From: Altererythrobacter sp. KTW20L
GTDB lineage: Bacteria > Pseudomonadota > Alphaproteobacteria > Sphingomonadales > Sphingomonadaceae
NCBI RefSeq assembly: GCF_023501975.1
Contig: NZ_JAMFLH010000002.1
Coordinates: forward strand, 231,963-295,962
Reading direction: 5' to 3'
Length of the DNA stretch: 64,000 nt
A model generated the notes under the pieces. It had not been told where the DNA came from, ran no database searches, and worked only from the letters and a program-made list of their open reading frames with translations. The stretch's first letter is position 1. Each line of letters opens with the position of its first letter. The position numbers and the translations under genes are program-made. Below, one piece after another: positions 35,496-44,494 of the stretch.

Positions 35496-36492
35496 ATGTC
35501 CGCACCTCGTTATGATGTAATCGCCATCGGCAATGCAATTGTCGATGTAGTGGCCTCCTGCTCGGACGAGCTGATCGAGGAGCTGGGCATGGCCCGCGGC
35601 GGCATGACCCTGATCGACGATGCCCAGGCTCAGGAACTCTACGATGCGATGGGCCCGGCGCGCGAGATTTCGGGCGGTTCGGCCGCCAATACCCTAGCGG
35701 GCCTGTCGGCGCTGGGTGCCCAGTGCGCTTTCGTTGGCCAGGTGGCGGACGACCAGTTGGGCCAGGTCTTCGCCCACGATATCCGCGCTGTCGGCATCGA
35801 CTATGACACCCCGCCCCGCAGCGGAGAGCCCGCCACGGCCCGCTGCCTCATTTTCGTGACGCCCGATGGCCAGCGCACGATGAACACCTTCCTGGGTGCC
35901 AGCCAGTACCTCCCCGCCTCGGCGCTGGACGAGGAAGCGGTCGGCGGGGCCTCGATCCTCTATCTCGAAGGCTATCTGTGGGATCCCGAAGAGCCCCGCG
36001 CCGCGATGCGCCGCGCGATCGAAAGCGCGCGGGCTGCTGGCCGCAAGGTTGCTTTCACGCTGTCCGATGCCTTCGTGATCAGCCGCTATGGCGATGATTT
36101 CCGCGCGCTGATTGCCGATGGCCTGATCGACATCCTGTTCGCCAACGAAGTGGAACTGGCCGCGCTCACGCAGACCGACGACTTCGAGGCCGGACTTGCC
36201 AGCCTGTCCGCCAGCGTGCCACGTGCTCGTGGTTACCCGCAGCGAAAAGGGCGCGGTTGCCGTGGCGCATGGCGTGCGCGCCGAAGTGGCCGCCGAACCG
36301 GTCGAAAAAGTGGTCGACACCACTGGCGCAGGCGATCTGTTTGCCGCCGGGTTCCTCGCCGGATACGTCAAGAACAAGCCGCTCGACATCAGCTTGCGGA
36401 TGGGCGCGATCGCGGCGGCTGAAATCATCAGCCACTATGGCGCGCGGCCCGAGGTTGACCTTGCCGAACTGATGGCGGCCAAGCTTGGCTGA
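35496..36492 (+). pseudogene. Adenosine kinase (PfkB family), broken by one-base frameshift
   Basis: The reading frame from 35496 encodes a PfkB sugar kinase close to adenosine kinase (YDVIAIGNAIVDVVASC, SGGSAANTLAGLSALG, TMNTFLGASQYL). It leaves the family at about residue 242, while the frame ending at 36492 resumes with VLVVTRSEKGAVAV and the catalytic DTTGAGDLFAAGFLAGY. Removing one C at 36222 (within GTGCCACGTG) restores SVPVLVVTRS without a gap. As read, the product would lack the catalytic Asp and be inactive. Either a real mutation or a sequencing error; the rest of the gene is intact. Confidence 0.88.
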
Positions 36493-36514
36493 CCGGCCAT
36501 AAACCGTAAAAAGC

Positions 36515-36551
36515 GGGTGACACAGGTTACACCGTGTCACCCATCATTTTT
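36515..36551 (+). terminator. Rho-independent terminator after the kinase gene
   Basis: GGGTGACAC (36515-36523) pairs with GTGTCACCC (36534-36542), with a 10-base loop and a T-rich tail (TTTTT at 36547-36551). It serves the plus-strand kinase gene; the convergent methyltransferase gene ends 34 bases further on. Confidence 0.85.
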
Positions 36552-36584
36552 CCTTCGCGCCAGACTTGCACCCGCAAGGTAACA

Positions 36585-37283
36585 TCAGTTCTCCAACGGG
36601 CGGCGGGCCAAAAAGCAGATATGTCCAGACAGGCGTAATTTCAGGTAGTTGCGCTTTCTTGCGTCCCAATTGTTCAGGCGACCCTTCGCCTCGACAAGCG
36701 GGTAGTAGAGGCTGAAATTCTTGATTCGCAGGCTGGTGATCCGCCGCATGATGAGGGCCATGCCCTCCATGCCCGGTCGCATTTCCATAAGATCAAGGCC
36801 GTTGTCCTCCATGATCCGAAAGACGCCATACGGTGTGTAATTGAAGATCGAGTAGGAGTGATAAGGCTCAAGGTTTGACATTGAACCGACGAACATCCCG
36901 CCCGGCTTTAATACCCGCCGGATCTCCGCCACAACCTTGTCCGGGTGGCGGACGTGTTCGAACACCTGACGGCTATAGACGATATCGAATGCGGCGTCTG
37001 CAAATGGAAGATCGGTGCCATTGTAACTGTGGAAGCGGGCATCCTGCTTGCTGCGCTGGGTAACTTCGGGGGAGCCTTCGATGTCCACACCGCAATAGTC
37101 CGCTTGGGGCATCGTGGAGGTGACCAGATCAAGGCCGCGTCCGTCTCCGCAGCCAAGATCGAGTACGCGCAGCGGGCCATCAACACGTCTTGCGGCTTCT
37201 GCAAGCATCTGTTCGGCCGAAGACACGCGCGCATCGTCATTCGGAATGCAGCGGGCGATTTGCTCGAATTCTGGACCCAGCAT
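36585..37283 (-). CDS. Class I SAM-dependent methyltransferase
   Basis: This 232-residue protein has a Rossmann methyltransferase domain: motif I VLDLGCGDGRGLDLV, acidic end of strand 2 in CGVDIEG, FDIVYSRQVFEHVRHPDKVVAEIRRVLKPGG. The C-terminal 80 residues form a variable cap. The substrate is unknown; the subclass resembles enzymes of surface polysaccharide or small-molecule methylation. Base composition is less GC-rich than in purD next to it, suggesting transfer. It starts 2 bases after the purD stop on the same strand. Confidence 0.82.
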   Translation of the reverse strand: MLGPEFEQIARCIPNDDARVSSAEQMLAEAARRVDGPLRVLDLGCGDGRGLDLVTSTMPQADYCGVDIEGSPEVTQRSKQDARFHSYNGTDLPFADAAFDIVYSRQVFEHVRHPDKVVAEIRRVLKPGGMFVGSMSNLEPYHSYSIFNYTPYGVFRIMEDNGLDLMEMRPGMEGMALIMRRITSLRIKNFSLYYPLVEAKGRLNNWDARKRNYLKLRLSGHICFLARRPLEN

Positions 37284-37285
37284 GG

Positions 37286-38590
37286 TCAGCGTTCTCCTCG
37301 TCCTATTTCGCGCCAGCCAATATCGCGCCTGCAGAAGCCGCTCGCAAAGTCGATCCGGTCCACCGCCGCATAGGCGGCTGCCTGTGCGGTGGCAACATCG
37401 GCGGCCCGCGCGGTGACACTGAGCACGCGGCCGCCATTGGCGCGCAAGGTGCCGTCTTCCTCGTCGATCACGGTGCCGGCGTGGAACACCATCGCGCCGC
37501 CAGAATCCTTGGCAGCCTCGGCATCCTTGAGGTCGATCAGCCCGCCCTTTTCAGGCGTAGCGGGATAGCCGTTGGCGGCCATCACCACGGTCAGCGCGAC
37601 ATCCTGCGAAAACTTCGGCGGCGGCATCGAGGCCAGCGCCGAGGTGGCGGCGGCATAGAGGTAATCGGCCAGATCATCCTCCAGCCGCATCATCAGCACC
37701 TGGCATTCAGGATCGCCGAAGCGGCAATTGTATTCGACGAGCTTGGGGCCGTCCTCGGTCAGCATAAGCCCGGCATAGAGCACGCCGACATAGGCCATGC
37801 CATCGTCGGCCATCTGCTTGACTGTGGGGGCGATGATCCGGCTCATCACGAAGCCGCGCTGATCGGGGGTGAGCACGCGCGCGGGGCTGTAGGCGCCCAT
37901 GCCGCCGGTATTGGGGCCGGTATCGCCATCGCCCACGCGCTTGTGATCCTGCGCGGTGCCGAAGGGCACGATGGTGGCGCCATCGGTGAGCGCGAAGAAG
38001 CTCACTTCCTCGCCGGTCATGAATTCCTCGATCACCACTTCGTTGCCCGCGTCCCCGAACGCGCCATCGAACATGTCTTCCAGCGCGGCCTCCGCCTCGG
38101 CGCGGGTTTCGGCGATGACGACGCCTTTGCCTGCCGCCAGCCCGTCTGCCTTGAGCACGAATGGCGCTGCAAACCCGTCGAGCGCGGCTTTCGCCTGATC
38201 AAGCGAGGTGGTGCGGACATAGCCGGCGGTGGGAATGTTTGCCCGCGCGCACAGGTCCTTGGTAAAGCCTTTGGACCCTTCAAGCTGGGCGGCGGCGGCA
38301 GAAGGGCCGAACACGGCCACGCCTTCGGCACGCAGGCTGTCGGCCAGGCCATCGACCAGCGGGGCTTCGGGGCCGATCACGACAAGGCCGATATGCTCCT
38401 GTTCGCAAAACGCCAGCACCAGTTCGTGATCGGTCACGTCGGTCTCGAAGCATTCCGCATATTGCGCTATGCCCGGATTGCCGGGGCAGGCGAACAGCTG
38501 TCCGCCCTCGGTCGCGATCGCGTGGGATTGCGCCAGCTTCCAGGCCAGCGCATGTTCGCGTCCACCCGATCCCAGCAAGAGGATGTTCAT
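37286..38590 (-). CDS. purD: Phosphoribosylamine-glycine ligase
   Basis: This 434-residue ATP-grasp enzyme performs the second step of purine synthesis. Conserved blocks are [75 protein letters not shown] and [13 protein letters not shown]. The ATG at 38588-38590 is the canonical start. It shares the tetranucleotide CATG with the xseA start on the other strand, so the two divergent coding regions overlap by 2 bases and each promoter lies in the other gene. Confidence 0.95.
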   Translation of the reverse strand: MNILLLGSGGREHALAWKLAQSHAIATEGGQLFACPGNPGIAQYAECFETDVTDHELVLAFCEQEHIGLVVIGPEAPLVDGLADSLRAEGVAVFGPSAAAAQLEGSKGFTKDLCARANIPTAGYVRTTSLDQAKAALDGFAAPFVLKADGLAAGKGVVIAETRAEAEAALEDMFDGAFGDAGNEVVIEEFMTGEEVSFFALTDGATIVPFGTAQDHKRVGDGDTGPNTGGMGAYSPARVLTPDQRGFVMSRIIAPTVKQMADDGMAYVGVLYAGLMLTEDGPKLVEYNCRFGDPECQVLMMRLEDDLADYLYAAATSALASMPPPKFSQDVALTVVMAANGYPATPEKGGLIDLKDAEAAKDSGGAMVFHAGTVIDEEDGTLRANGGRVLSVTARAADVATAQAAAYAAVDRIDFASGFCRRDIGWREIGRGER

Positions 38591-40028
38591 GCCCGGCCCT
38601 TTTTCCGATTTCGATTCTGCAGATGAAGGGCTGGTAGCCAAGGAGCGCGCCGGGGACAATTCCGCAGCCCTGTCCATCACCGAGATTTCGCAGGCGCTGA
38701 AGCGTACGGTGGAGGACCGGTTCGGCTTTGTGCGGCTGCGCGGCGAGCTTTCGGGCGTGAAGCGGGCGGCATCGGGGCACTTCTATTGCAGCCTCAAGGA
38801 TGAAGGCGCGGTGCTCGATGCGGTGATGTGGAAGGGGTCGGTCCAGCGGCTGGCCTTTCGCCCGGAAGACGGGATCGAGGTGATCGCGACGGGCAAGATC
38901 ACCACCTATCCGGGGCGGTCGAAGTACCAGATCGTGATGGAAAGCATGGAGATCGCCGGCGAAGGCGCGCTGCTGGCACTGCTGGAGAAAACCAAGGCGC
39001 GGCTGCAGGCCGAAGGGCTTTTCGCAGCGGAGCGCAAGCGCGCCCTGCCGTTCATCCCGCGCCGCATTGGCGTGGTGACGTCGCCAACAGGTGCGGTGAT
39101 CCGCGATATCCTCCACCGGTTGGCCGACCGCTTTCCCAGCCACGTGCTCGTCTGGCCGGTGCTGGTGCAGGGCAACGGCGCGGCGGCGCAGGTGGCAGCG
39201 GCGGTGCGCGGGTTCGGGGCGATGCCCGAAGGCGAGCGGCCCGACTTGGTGATCGTGGCGCGTGGCGGCGGCTCGATCGAAGACCTGTGGGCGTTCAACG
39301 AGGAAGTGGTGGTGCGCGCTGTGGCCGATTCGCCGATTCCCGTGATCAGCGCCGTCGGGCACGAGACCGACACCACGCTGTGCGATTTCGCCGCCGACCG
39401 GCGTGCGCCAACGCCCACGGCAGCGGCGGAAATGGCCGTGCCGGTGCGTAGTGAACTTGCCACCTCGCTGGCCGAACTGGGGCTGCGGCAAAGGAAATGC
39501 GCGCTGCGGCCCGTTGCCCTGGGGCGCGAGCGGCTGGAGGCCCGCGCGCGCCATCTGCCCCGGCCTGACCAGTTGCTGCAGCCGCAGGCGCAGAAGCTCG
39601 ATGACCTGGGCGAACGCCTGCGCCGCGCGCTGGTGGACCGCGCGGCGGCGGGGCGCGAGAAGCTGGGTGCGCTGCGCCTGTCGCCCGCCATGCTCCAGCG
39701 CGGCTGGCGCGATGCAAGGGGGCGGCTGGAAACTGTGCGCCTTGTTCCCGCGCTGGTCCTGCGCCCTCTGGCCGAGCGCCAGCAGCGCCTTGCCGCGCTG
39801 GCCCGACTGGCGGAACAGTTGCACCCTGAACGCCCCTTGCAACGCGGCTATGCCATGGTGCTGGATAGCGCGGGCAAGGCGGTGACCAGCAAGGCTTCAG
39901 CCCAGCGACAGGCCGCATTGGCTATCCGCTTTGCCGATGGCGATCTGGACGTCGTGCCTGCTGGGGCGAAGCGCTCACCCGCTCCCAAACCTACGGCACC
40001 CACCAACAGCCAGCCGAAATTGCTTTGA
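38589..40028 (+). CDS. xseA: Exodeoxyribonuclease VII large subunit
   Basis: This protein of about 479 residues is the catalytic subunit of ExoVII (single-strand exonuclease in repair). The N-terminal OB-fold ([28 protein letters not shown]) is followed by the nuclease core with [34 protein letters not shown] and [29 protein letters not shown]. The middle is coiled coil. The ATG at 38589 has AGAGGA 7 bases upstream; no better start exists downstream before the conserved OB-fold. An in-frame ATG at 38583 is possible. Confidence 0.94.
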   Translation: MPGPFSDFDSADEGLVAKERAGDNSAALSITEISQALKRTVEDRFGFVRLRGELSGVKRAASGHFYCSLKDEGAVLDAVMWKGSVQRLAFRPEDGIEVIATGKITTYPGRSKYQIVMESMEIAGEGALLALLEKTKARLQAEGLFAAERKRALPFIPRRIGVVTSPTGAVIRDILHRLADRFPSHVLVWPVLVQGNGAAAQVAAAVRGFGAMPEGERPDLVIVARGGGSIEDLWAFNEEVVVRAVADSPIPVISAVGHETDTTLCDFAADRRAPTPTAAAEMAVPVRSELATSLAELGLRQRKCALRPVALGRERLEARARHLPRPDQLLQPQAQKLDDLGERLRRALVDRAAAGREKLGALRLSPAMLQRGWRDARGRLETVRLVPALVLRPLAERQQRLAALARLAEQLHPERPLQRGYAMVLDSAGKAVTSKASAQRQAALAIRFADGDLDVVPAGAKRSPAPKPTAPTNSQPKLL

Positions 40029-40055
40029 CCCGCGCCACTTGATAGAGACCACCCC

Positions 40056-40256
40056 ATGCTGATGTCCGCTTCCGACAAACCCGCCACGCTGATCTATGGC
40101 CCCAACGGCTTTCGCGTGGTCCGCCCCGGCACCTTCGTGCTCTGCGCTGTCACCGGCCAGCCGGTCGATCTGGAGGAGCTGCGCTACTGGAGCGTAGATC
40201 GGCAGGAGCCCTATGCCAGTGCCGAGATTTCGACCCGGCGGGCGCTGGAGCTTTAA
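40056..40256 (+). CDS. DUF2093 family protein
   Basis: This 66-residue protein matches the small alphaproteobacterial DUF2093 family: PATLIYGPNGFRVVRPGTFVLCAVTGQPVDLEELRYWSVDRQEPY (read in parts) is characteristic. Function is unknown. It lies between xseA (27-base gap) and an M23 peptidase (5-base gap) and is probably cotranscribed with both. Confidence 0.87.
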   Translation: MLMSASDKPATLIYGPNGFRVVRPGTFVLCAVTGQPVDLEELRYWSVDRQEPYASAEISTRRALEL

Positions 40257-40261
40257 GGGCA

Positions 40262-41197
40262 ATGCGCCCACCTGTCAGGATCGTGTGGCTGGCCCCGGCT
40301 GCTCTTGCCGTTGCAGGGTGCCAGGTGGTCCCCGCCAGCGACGCCCCGCCCCCGCCCGAGGAAGTCATTGCGGTAGCTGCTCCGGTGATCCAGCCGGTGC
40401 CGCCGCCCCCTTCCGCTCCGCCGCCCCCGATCCCGCTGACCCCCTTCACCTATGCCGGGGAATTGACGCAGGGCGGCTGGATTCGCGGGCAGGCACCCAC
40501 CGGGACCGTGGCCGCGCGGCTGGGCGAACAGGCGCTGGTGCTGGATGAGCAGGGCCGCTTCTTCGCCGCCTTCGACCGCGATGCGGGCAATCAGGCCGTG
40601 CTCATCGCCACCCTGGCCGACGGGCGGCAGGTGACCGAGACCCTGGCCGTCTCCCCCCGCGACTGGCAGATCGAGCGGGTCAACGTGGCGCGCAGCCCCG
40701 GCGGATCAAGCGCCGCCTTCATGGAGCGCCGCCGCCCCGAATTGGCCCGCATCAACGCCGCCCGCGAGGTCAACGCGCAATCGCAGGGCTGGACGCAACA
40801 GTTCATCTGGCCGGTGACGGGGCGCATCTCCGGCCGCTTCGGCTCGCAGCGGATCTATCGCGGCGGGGAGGCGGGCGCCTACCATTCCGGCCTCGACATC
40901 GCCGGTGGAAACGGCACGACCTATGTCGCGCCTGCCGATGGGGTGGTGACCCTGGCGACCGACCAGCCGTTCAGCCTCGAAGGCTATCTCCTGATCATCG
41001 ACCACGGCCACGGCCTCAACAGCGCGTTCCTGCACAATTCCGCCCTGCTGGTGCGCGAAGGCGACGTGGTCAGGCAGGGCCAGCCGATCGCCCGCATCGG
41101 TTCCACCGGGCGATCGACCGGGCCGCACCTGCACTGGGGTATCAAGTGGCGCGATGCGCGGCTCGATCCGCTGCTGTTCCTCGGACCCATGCCCTGA
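40262..41197 (+). CDS. M23-family metallopeptidase, lipoprotein
   Basis: This 311-residue protein starts with a lipobox (LAVAGC, C20), then a Pro-rich stretch to about residue 60, an unknown beta domain, and an M23/LytM domain (about 190-305) with zinc motifs H-x3-D in YHSGLDIAGG and HLHWG near the end. Such enzymes cleave peptidoglycan cross-bridges or act as regulators of amidases. All zinc residues appear present, so it is probably active. It lies behind DUF2093; the next gene starts 8 bases after its stop. Confidence 0.9.
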   Translation: MRPPVRIVWLAPAALAVAGCQVVPASDAPPPPEEVIAVAAPVIQPVPPPPSAPPPPIPLTPFTYAGELTQGGWIRGQAPTGTVAARLGEQALVLDEQGRFFAAFDRDAGNQAVLIATLADGRQVTETLAVSPRDWQIERVNVARSPGGSSAAFMERRRPELARINAAREVNAQSQGWTQQFIWPVTGRISGRFGSQRIYRGGEAGAYHSGLDIAGGNGTTYVAPADGVVTLATDQPFSLEGYLLIIDHGHGLNSAFLHNSALLVREGDVVRQGQPIARIGSTGRSTGPHLHWGIKWRDARLDPLLFLGPMP

Positions 41198-41205
41198 GCA
41201 AGGGC

Positions 41206-42213
41206 GTGCGCCGCACCATCGACGGGCGGCGCGCTTTCGCCGTGGGGCTGTTCTCGACCCTGATGCTGTCGCTGGTGTGGGTGCGGAGCGAACCCTGGAC
41301 CGTGCCGGCGGCAGAAGTGCGCGAAATGCCCGTGACCGTGGACCTTCCGGCCGAACGCGACGGCTTTGTCCGCGAAGGCGTGTGGCACCTGGACAGCCCG
41401 GGCATGATGTTCGGCGGCTATTCGGCCATGCTGACGATCGGCGAGCACGAGTTGCTATTGTTTTCCGATCGCGGATCGTCGCTCACATTCCCGCTGCCTG
41501 GCACCCGTCTGCCGCCGGACCATCCGCGCCGGGCAAGCTTTTCCAACGTATGGGACATCGGCCCCTTTTCCGACAAGTTCCCCGATATCGAATCGGCGAC
41601 CCGCCATCCGGAGACGCGCGACTACTGGTTGGGCTTCGAGAATTTCAACGCCGTGGTCCGGTATGATCTGACGGGCCGGTTCATTGCCGCGCGCCAGCCG
41701 CCCGAGATGCGCCACTGGCCGGTCAACGGCGGGCTGGAGGCCATGACCCGGCTGGCGGACGGACGTTTCCTGCTGCTGCCCGAAAGCAGGCTGCGCGGCC
41801 TGCTGTTCGACGGCGATCCGGTCGAAGAGGGGGCCACGGCGCGCGCGTTCCGCTTTGCCCTGCCCGAGCCATATTATGCCACCGGCATGGTCCTGCTGCC
41901 GGACGGGCGGGTGCTGGTGCTGGGGCGCGGGCTGCGGTGGGGCTGGCTGCCGTTCACCGCGCGCCTGTTCGTGGGCGATCCGGCGCAGATCGGCGAACAG
42001 GACCCTTGGCAGCTGCACGAAGTCCTAGATCTCGATGCCATTATCCCGCGCGAGAACTGGGAGGCGCTGGCGGTCACCCCGCTGGACGATGGCTCCATCC
42101 GCATCTGGATTGCCTCGGATGACAATTTTGCAGCCCTGCAGCGCACCCTGCTGGCGCAACTGCACTGGACACCGCCGCCCGCCGAATCGGGCATCGCACA
42201 AGACGGGCAATGA
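41206..42213 (+). CDS. Esterase-like activity of phytase family protein
   Basis: This exported or membrane-anchored protein of about 335 residues has an N-terminal hydrophobic segment (RAFAVGLFSTLMLSLVWV) and a beta-propeller-like domain of the phytase-like esterase family: SDRGSSLTFPLPG, RDYWLGFENFNAVVRYDL, NGGLEAMTRLADGRFLLLPES and ENWEALAVTPLDDGSIRIWIASDDNF. The substrate is unknown. The start is the GTG at 41206, since the upstream frame is inside the M23 gene. Confidence 0.82.
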   Translation: MRRTIDGRRAFAVGLFSTLMLSLVWVRSEPWTVPAAEVREMPVTVDLPAERDGFVREGVWHLDSPGMMFGGYSAMLTIGEHELLLFSDRGSSLTFPLPGTRLPPDHPRRASFSNVWDIGPFSDKFPDIESATRHPETRDYWLGFENFNAVVRYDLTGRFIAARQPPEMRHWPVNGGLEAMTRLADGRFLLLPESRLRGLLFDGDPVEEGATARAFRFALPEPYYATGMVLLPDGRVLVLGRGLRWGWLPFTARLFVGDPAQIGEQDPWQLHEVLDLDAIIPRENWEALAVTPLDDGSIRIWIASDDNFAALQRTLLAQLHWTPPPAESGIAQDGQ

Positions 42214-42216
42214 AAA

Positions 42217-42243
42217 GGGCGCCTCGCCATATGGCGGGCGCCC
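42217..42243 (-). terminator. Stem-loop terminator of rpmB
   Basis: GGGCGCC (42217-42223) pairs with GGCGCCC (42237-42243) and an inner CGCC/GGCG pair closes an ATAT loop. The AAAA at 42213-42216 gives a U tract on the minus strand, matching the rpmB transcript; the convergent plus gene ends immediately beside it. Confidence 0.8.
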
Positions 42244-42267
42244 CTGTCATGTACCAAAGCTGGCGAA

Positions 42268-42555
42268 TCAGGCTGCGGTCAGCGCCTTCTTCAGCTCGCG
42301 CTTCACCTTGACGGCATTGGTCGAGAGCTTCTCGTCGCTGGTCTTCATCAGCCAGTTGTCGAGTCCGCCGTTGTGCTCCACCGAGCGCAGGCCGTGGGTC
42401 GAAACGCGGAACTTGAAGCTGCGATCGAGCTTTTCCGAGATCAGCGTGACGTTCTGCAGGTTGGGCAGGAAGACGCGCTTGGTCTTGTTGTTGGCGTGGC
42501 TGACATTGTGGCCGGTCTGGCGGCCCTTGCCGGTAAGTTCGCAGATGCGCGACAT
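42268..42555 (-). CDS. rpmB: 50S ribosomal protein L28
   Basis: This 95-residue bL28 of alphaproteobacterial length has [20 protein letters not shown] at the start, then [18 protein letters not shown] and [18 protein letters not shown]. It has no zinc cysteine pair beyond C5. It is monocistronic with a stem-loop after the stop. The divergent tadA gene starts 168 bases away. Confidence 0.95.
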   Translation of the reverse strand: MSRICELTGKGRQTGHNVSHANNKTKRVFLPNLQNVTLISEKLDRSFKFRVSTHGLRSVEHNGGLDNWLMKTSDEKLSTNAVKVKRELKKALTAA

Positions 42556-42722
42556 GACAAAATCTCTCTTGCGAGTGTGAATCGGTTGCCGACCATTAGC
42601 CGGAAGAAGGCGGGCGCATACAGTGGGGCCCAGGAGTCGTCAAGCAAATGGGGGTCGTCAAGCAATCGCGGGCCCATCCGGCTGCCATTGCGGTTGGCGC
42701 TGCCAGCGGTTAGCGCCGTGGC

Positions 42723-43178
42723 ATGACCCGCTGGCCGATCCCCCTATCGATGCAACAGGCGCTTGAACAGGCGCGGCTGGCGGCCGCAGCGGGCGAAGTG
42801 CCGGTGGGCGCGGTGGTGGTGAAGGACGGCGAGGTGATCGCCATGGCCCACAACAGTCCGCGCACGCTGCACGATCCCACGGCCCATGCCGAACTGCTGG
42901 CTATACGCCGGGCCGCCCAGGCGCTGGGTCAGGAACGGCTGGAAGGCTGCGACCTCCATGTCACGCTGGAACCCTGCGCCATGTGCGCCGGAGCGATCAG
43001 CCACGCCCGCATCGCCCGCCTCTATTACGCCGCCAGCGATCCCAAGGGCGGTGCGGTGGAGCATGGAGCGCGGGTGTTCGACCAGCCGCAATGCCTCCAC
43101 CGGCCCGAAGTATATTCCGGCATGGGCGAGTGGGAAGCGGCGGAATTGCTGCGCGGGTTTTTTGCCGCAAGGAGGTAA
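42723..43178 (+). CDS. tadA: tRNA adenosine(34) deaminase TadA
   Basis: This 151-residue zinc deaminase makes inosine at the wobble position of tRNA-Arg(ACG). The HAE motif is H55-A56-E57 and the PCxxC motif is TLEPCAMCAG with C85 and C88. N-terminal EVPVGAVVVKDGEVIA and C-terminal GMGEWEAAELLRGFFAARR are typical. Its stop lies at the left edge of a perfect inverted repeat. Confidence 0.95.
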   Translation: MTRWPIPLSMQQALEQARLAAAAGEVPVGAVVVKDGEVIAMAHNSPRTLHDPTAHAELLAIRRAAQALGQERLEGCDLHVTLEPCAMCAGAISHARIARLYYAASDPKGGAVEHGARVFDQPQCLHRPEVYSGMGEWEAAELLRGFFAARR

Positions 43179-43317
43179 GCGCTCGCAGAGGCGCAGAGGC
43201 GCAGAGGCGCAGAGAAGTGGCGCCCAATCCGCGTAGCGGCGTCATGCAGGCCCTAAGGGATACTGCGGCTTTGCCGCTTGCAGAATTTCCTCTGCGCCTC
43301 TGCGCCTCTGCGAGCGC
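43179..43317. repeat. 29-bp perfect inverted repeat built from 8-bp units
   Basis: The left arm 43179-43207 and right arm 43289-43317 are exact reverse complements of 29 bases. The left arm consists of GCGCTC followed by tandem GCAGAGGC units and continues for another partial unit. The interior of about 80 bases (43208-43288) has no gene. The element fills the space between the convergent tadA and RNase T2 genes, starting at the base after the tadA stop. Confidence 0.9.
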
Positions 43318-43324
43318 CCCTTTT

Positions 43325-44059
43325 CTACAGCCCCCGCCAGATCCGCACCGCTGCACCATCCTCCGGCCCATAGCGTCGCGGCGTGCAGCGGGCGGGGCGG
43401 AAGCGGCGATCGTAGCACAGGCGCATTTCTTCCAGCCAGCCGCGCTCGTTGACCTTGAGGCCCACGTGCTCGGCCTCCCAGTGCGGATTGGCATCGGCGA
43501 AGGCCTCGCGAATCGCCCCTGCGGTCAGGCCCTCGCGGCGCGACAAGCGGTCGAAATCGGGGAAGCGCAGCGAATTCCACAGCACGCGGGTGACGCTGAA
43601 ATAGGTCTCGGGCGTGCCCACCATGCAGCTGCCGTGCTTCGCCCATTCATGCGCCAGCAGCCGGGTGTCGGGCGTCATGCACAGGTTCTGGCGCAGGGCG
43701 GCGGGGCCGGGCTGGCGGCTGGTGGGGCACCATTGCGGCCATGATTCGCCGCGCCCGTTGGGCCACAACCCGTGGACGATAAAGCCAAACCGCCCGTCCT
43801 GCCCCGAACACTGGCGCGCATTGCGCGCACTGTCCTCGCGGGTGCGGCAGAATTCCGGGCTCCACGACAGGGCCAGGGTATAGCCTGCGACCGGCATCAG
43901 CCGGGTGGGGCCGTCCTGTTCGACCTGAGGGACCGATAGCGGCGCCGAGGCGGCCGGTACGGCGCATTGATAGGCCTGGGCCAGCGCGGTGCCCGGCATG
44001 AGCGACAGCATGGCTGCCGCCAGCGCGGCCGCGCCTATTCGCCCTTGCTGGATAACCAT
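43325..44059 (-). CDS. Ribonuclease T2 family protein, exported
   Basis: This 244-residue secreted RNase has a signal peptide (residues 1-27, ending PGTALAQA). The two catalytic blocks are intact: CAS1 GFIVHGLWPNG and CAS2 AHEWAKHGSC. Several cysteines (C32, C78, C89, C116, C127 and others) suggest disulfides. T2 enzymes cleave RNA through 2',3'-cyclic intermediates in the periplasm or outside the cell. The start at 44059 is set by the signal peptide; it overlaps the end of the upstream membrane gene by 25 bases. Confidence 0.92.
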   Translation of the reverse strand: MVIQQGRIGAAALAAAMLSLMPGTALAQAYQCAVPAASAPLSVPQVEQDGPTRLMPVAGYTLALSWSPEFCRTREDSARNARQCSGQDGRFGFIVHGLWPNGRGESWPQWCPTSRQPGPAALRQNLCMTPDTRLLAHEWAKHGSCMVGTPETYFSVTRVLWNSLRFPDFDRLSRREGLTAGAIREAFADANPHWEAEHVGLKVNERGWLEEMRLCYDRRFRPARCTPRRYGPEDGAAVRIWRGL

Positions 44060-44457
44060 GCCTTTGATGCCGGACGGAAAAGGAACCACAAGGCAGCGAC
44101 CTGCAGGGCCAGGGCCACTACCCCCAGCAAGGCCGACATGCTGGACTCTCCTGCCAGCGATTGCGCCACCGATTGCGGCAGCATCGCGGCGTTGTAGACG
44201 ACCAGCAGCAGCAGGAGCCACTTGATGAATTCGATCCGCAGGCGCGCGACGAGGAACCACAGGCCCAGCATCAGTCCGAAACCGATCCCCGCGCCAACCA
44301 GCAGGGCGGTACTGCCCATGCCCTCGACCCCGGCCTGGGCCATCTGCTGCTCCATCAGGGCGGAGAACCGCCCGTAGCTCAATGCGAAGTTTGCCACCCC
44401 CACGGCCAGTGCGCCGAGGAACAGCATGTCGAACTTTTTCATCGAATCCGGTCTCAT
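44035..44457 (-). CDS. Multi-pass membrane protein, unknown function
   Basis: This 140-residue protein has four hydrophobic helices (about residues 10-28, 47-66, 75-93 and 105-126) and short loops. I recognise no family. The start at 44457 is supported by AGGAGG 6-7 bases upstream; the internal ATG at 44442 is weaker. It overlaps the RNase T2 signal peptide coding region and probably shares its transcript. Confidence 0.68.
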   Translation of the reverse strand: MRPDSMKKFDMLFLGALAVGVANFALSYGRFSALMEQQMAQAGVEGMGSTALLVGAGIGFGLMLGLWFLVARLRIEFIKWLLLLLVVYNAAMLPQSVAQSLAGESSMSALLGVVALALQVAALWFLFRPASKAWLSSKGE

Positions 44458-44494
44458 CGACGTCCTCCTGCCCGCGTTAAACCCGGAATGGCAT

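Noticed and set aside
37190..38626. 478-codon open frame on the plus strand opposite purD
   Set aside because: It is the antisense shadow of a conserved purD frame, without a start context or homology.
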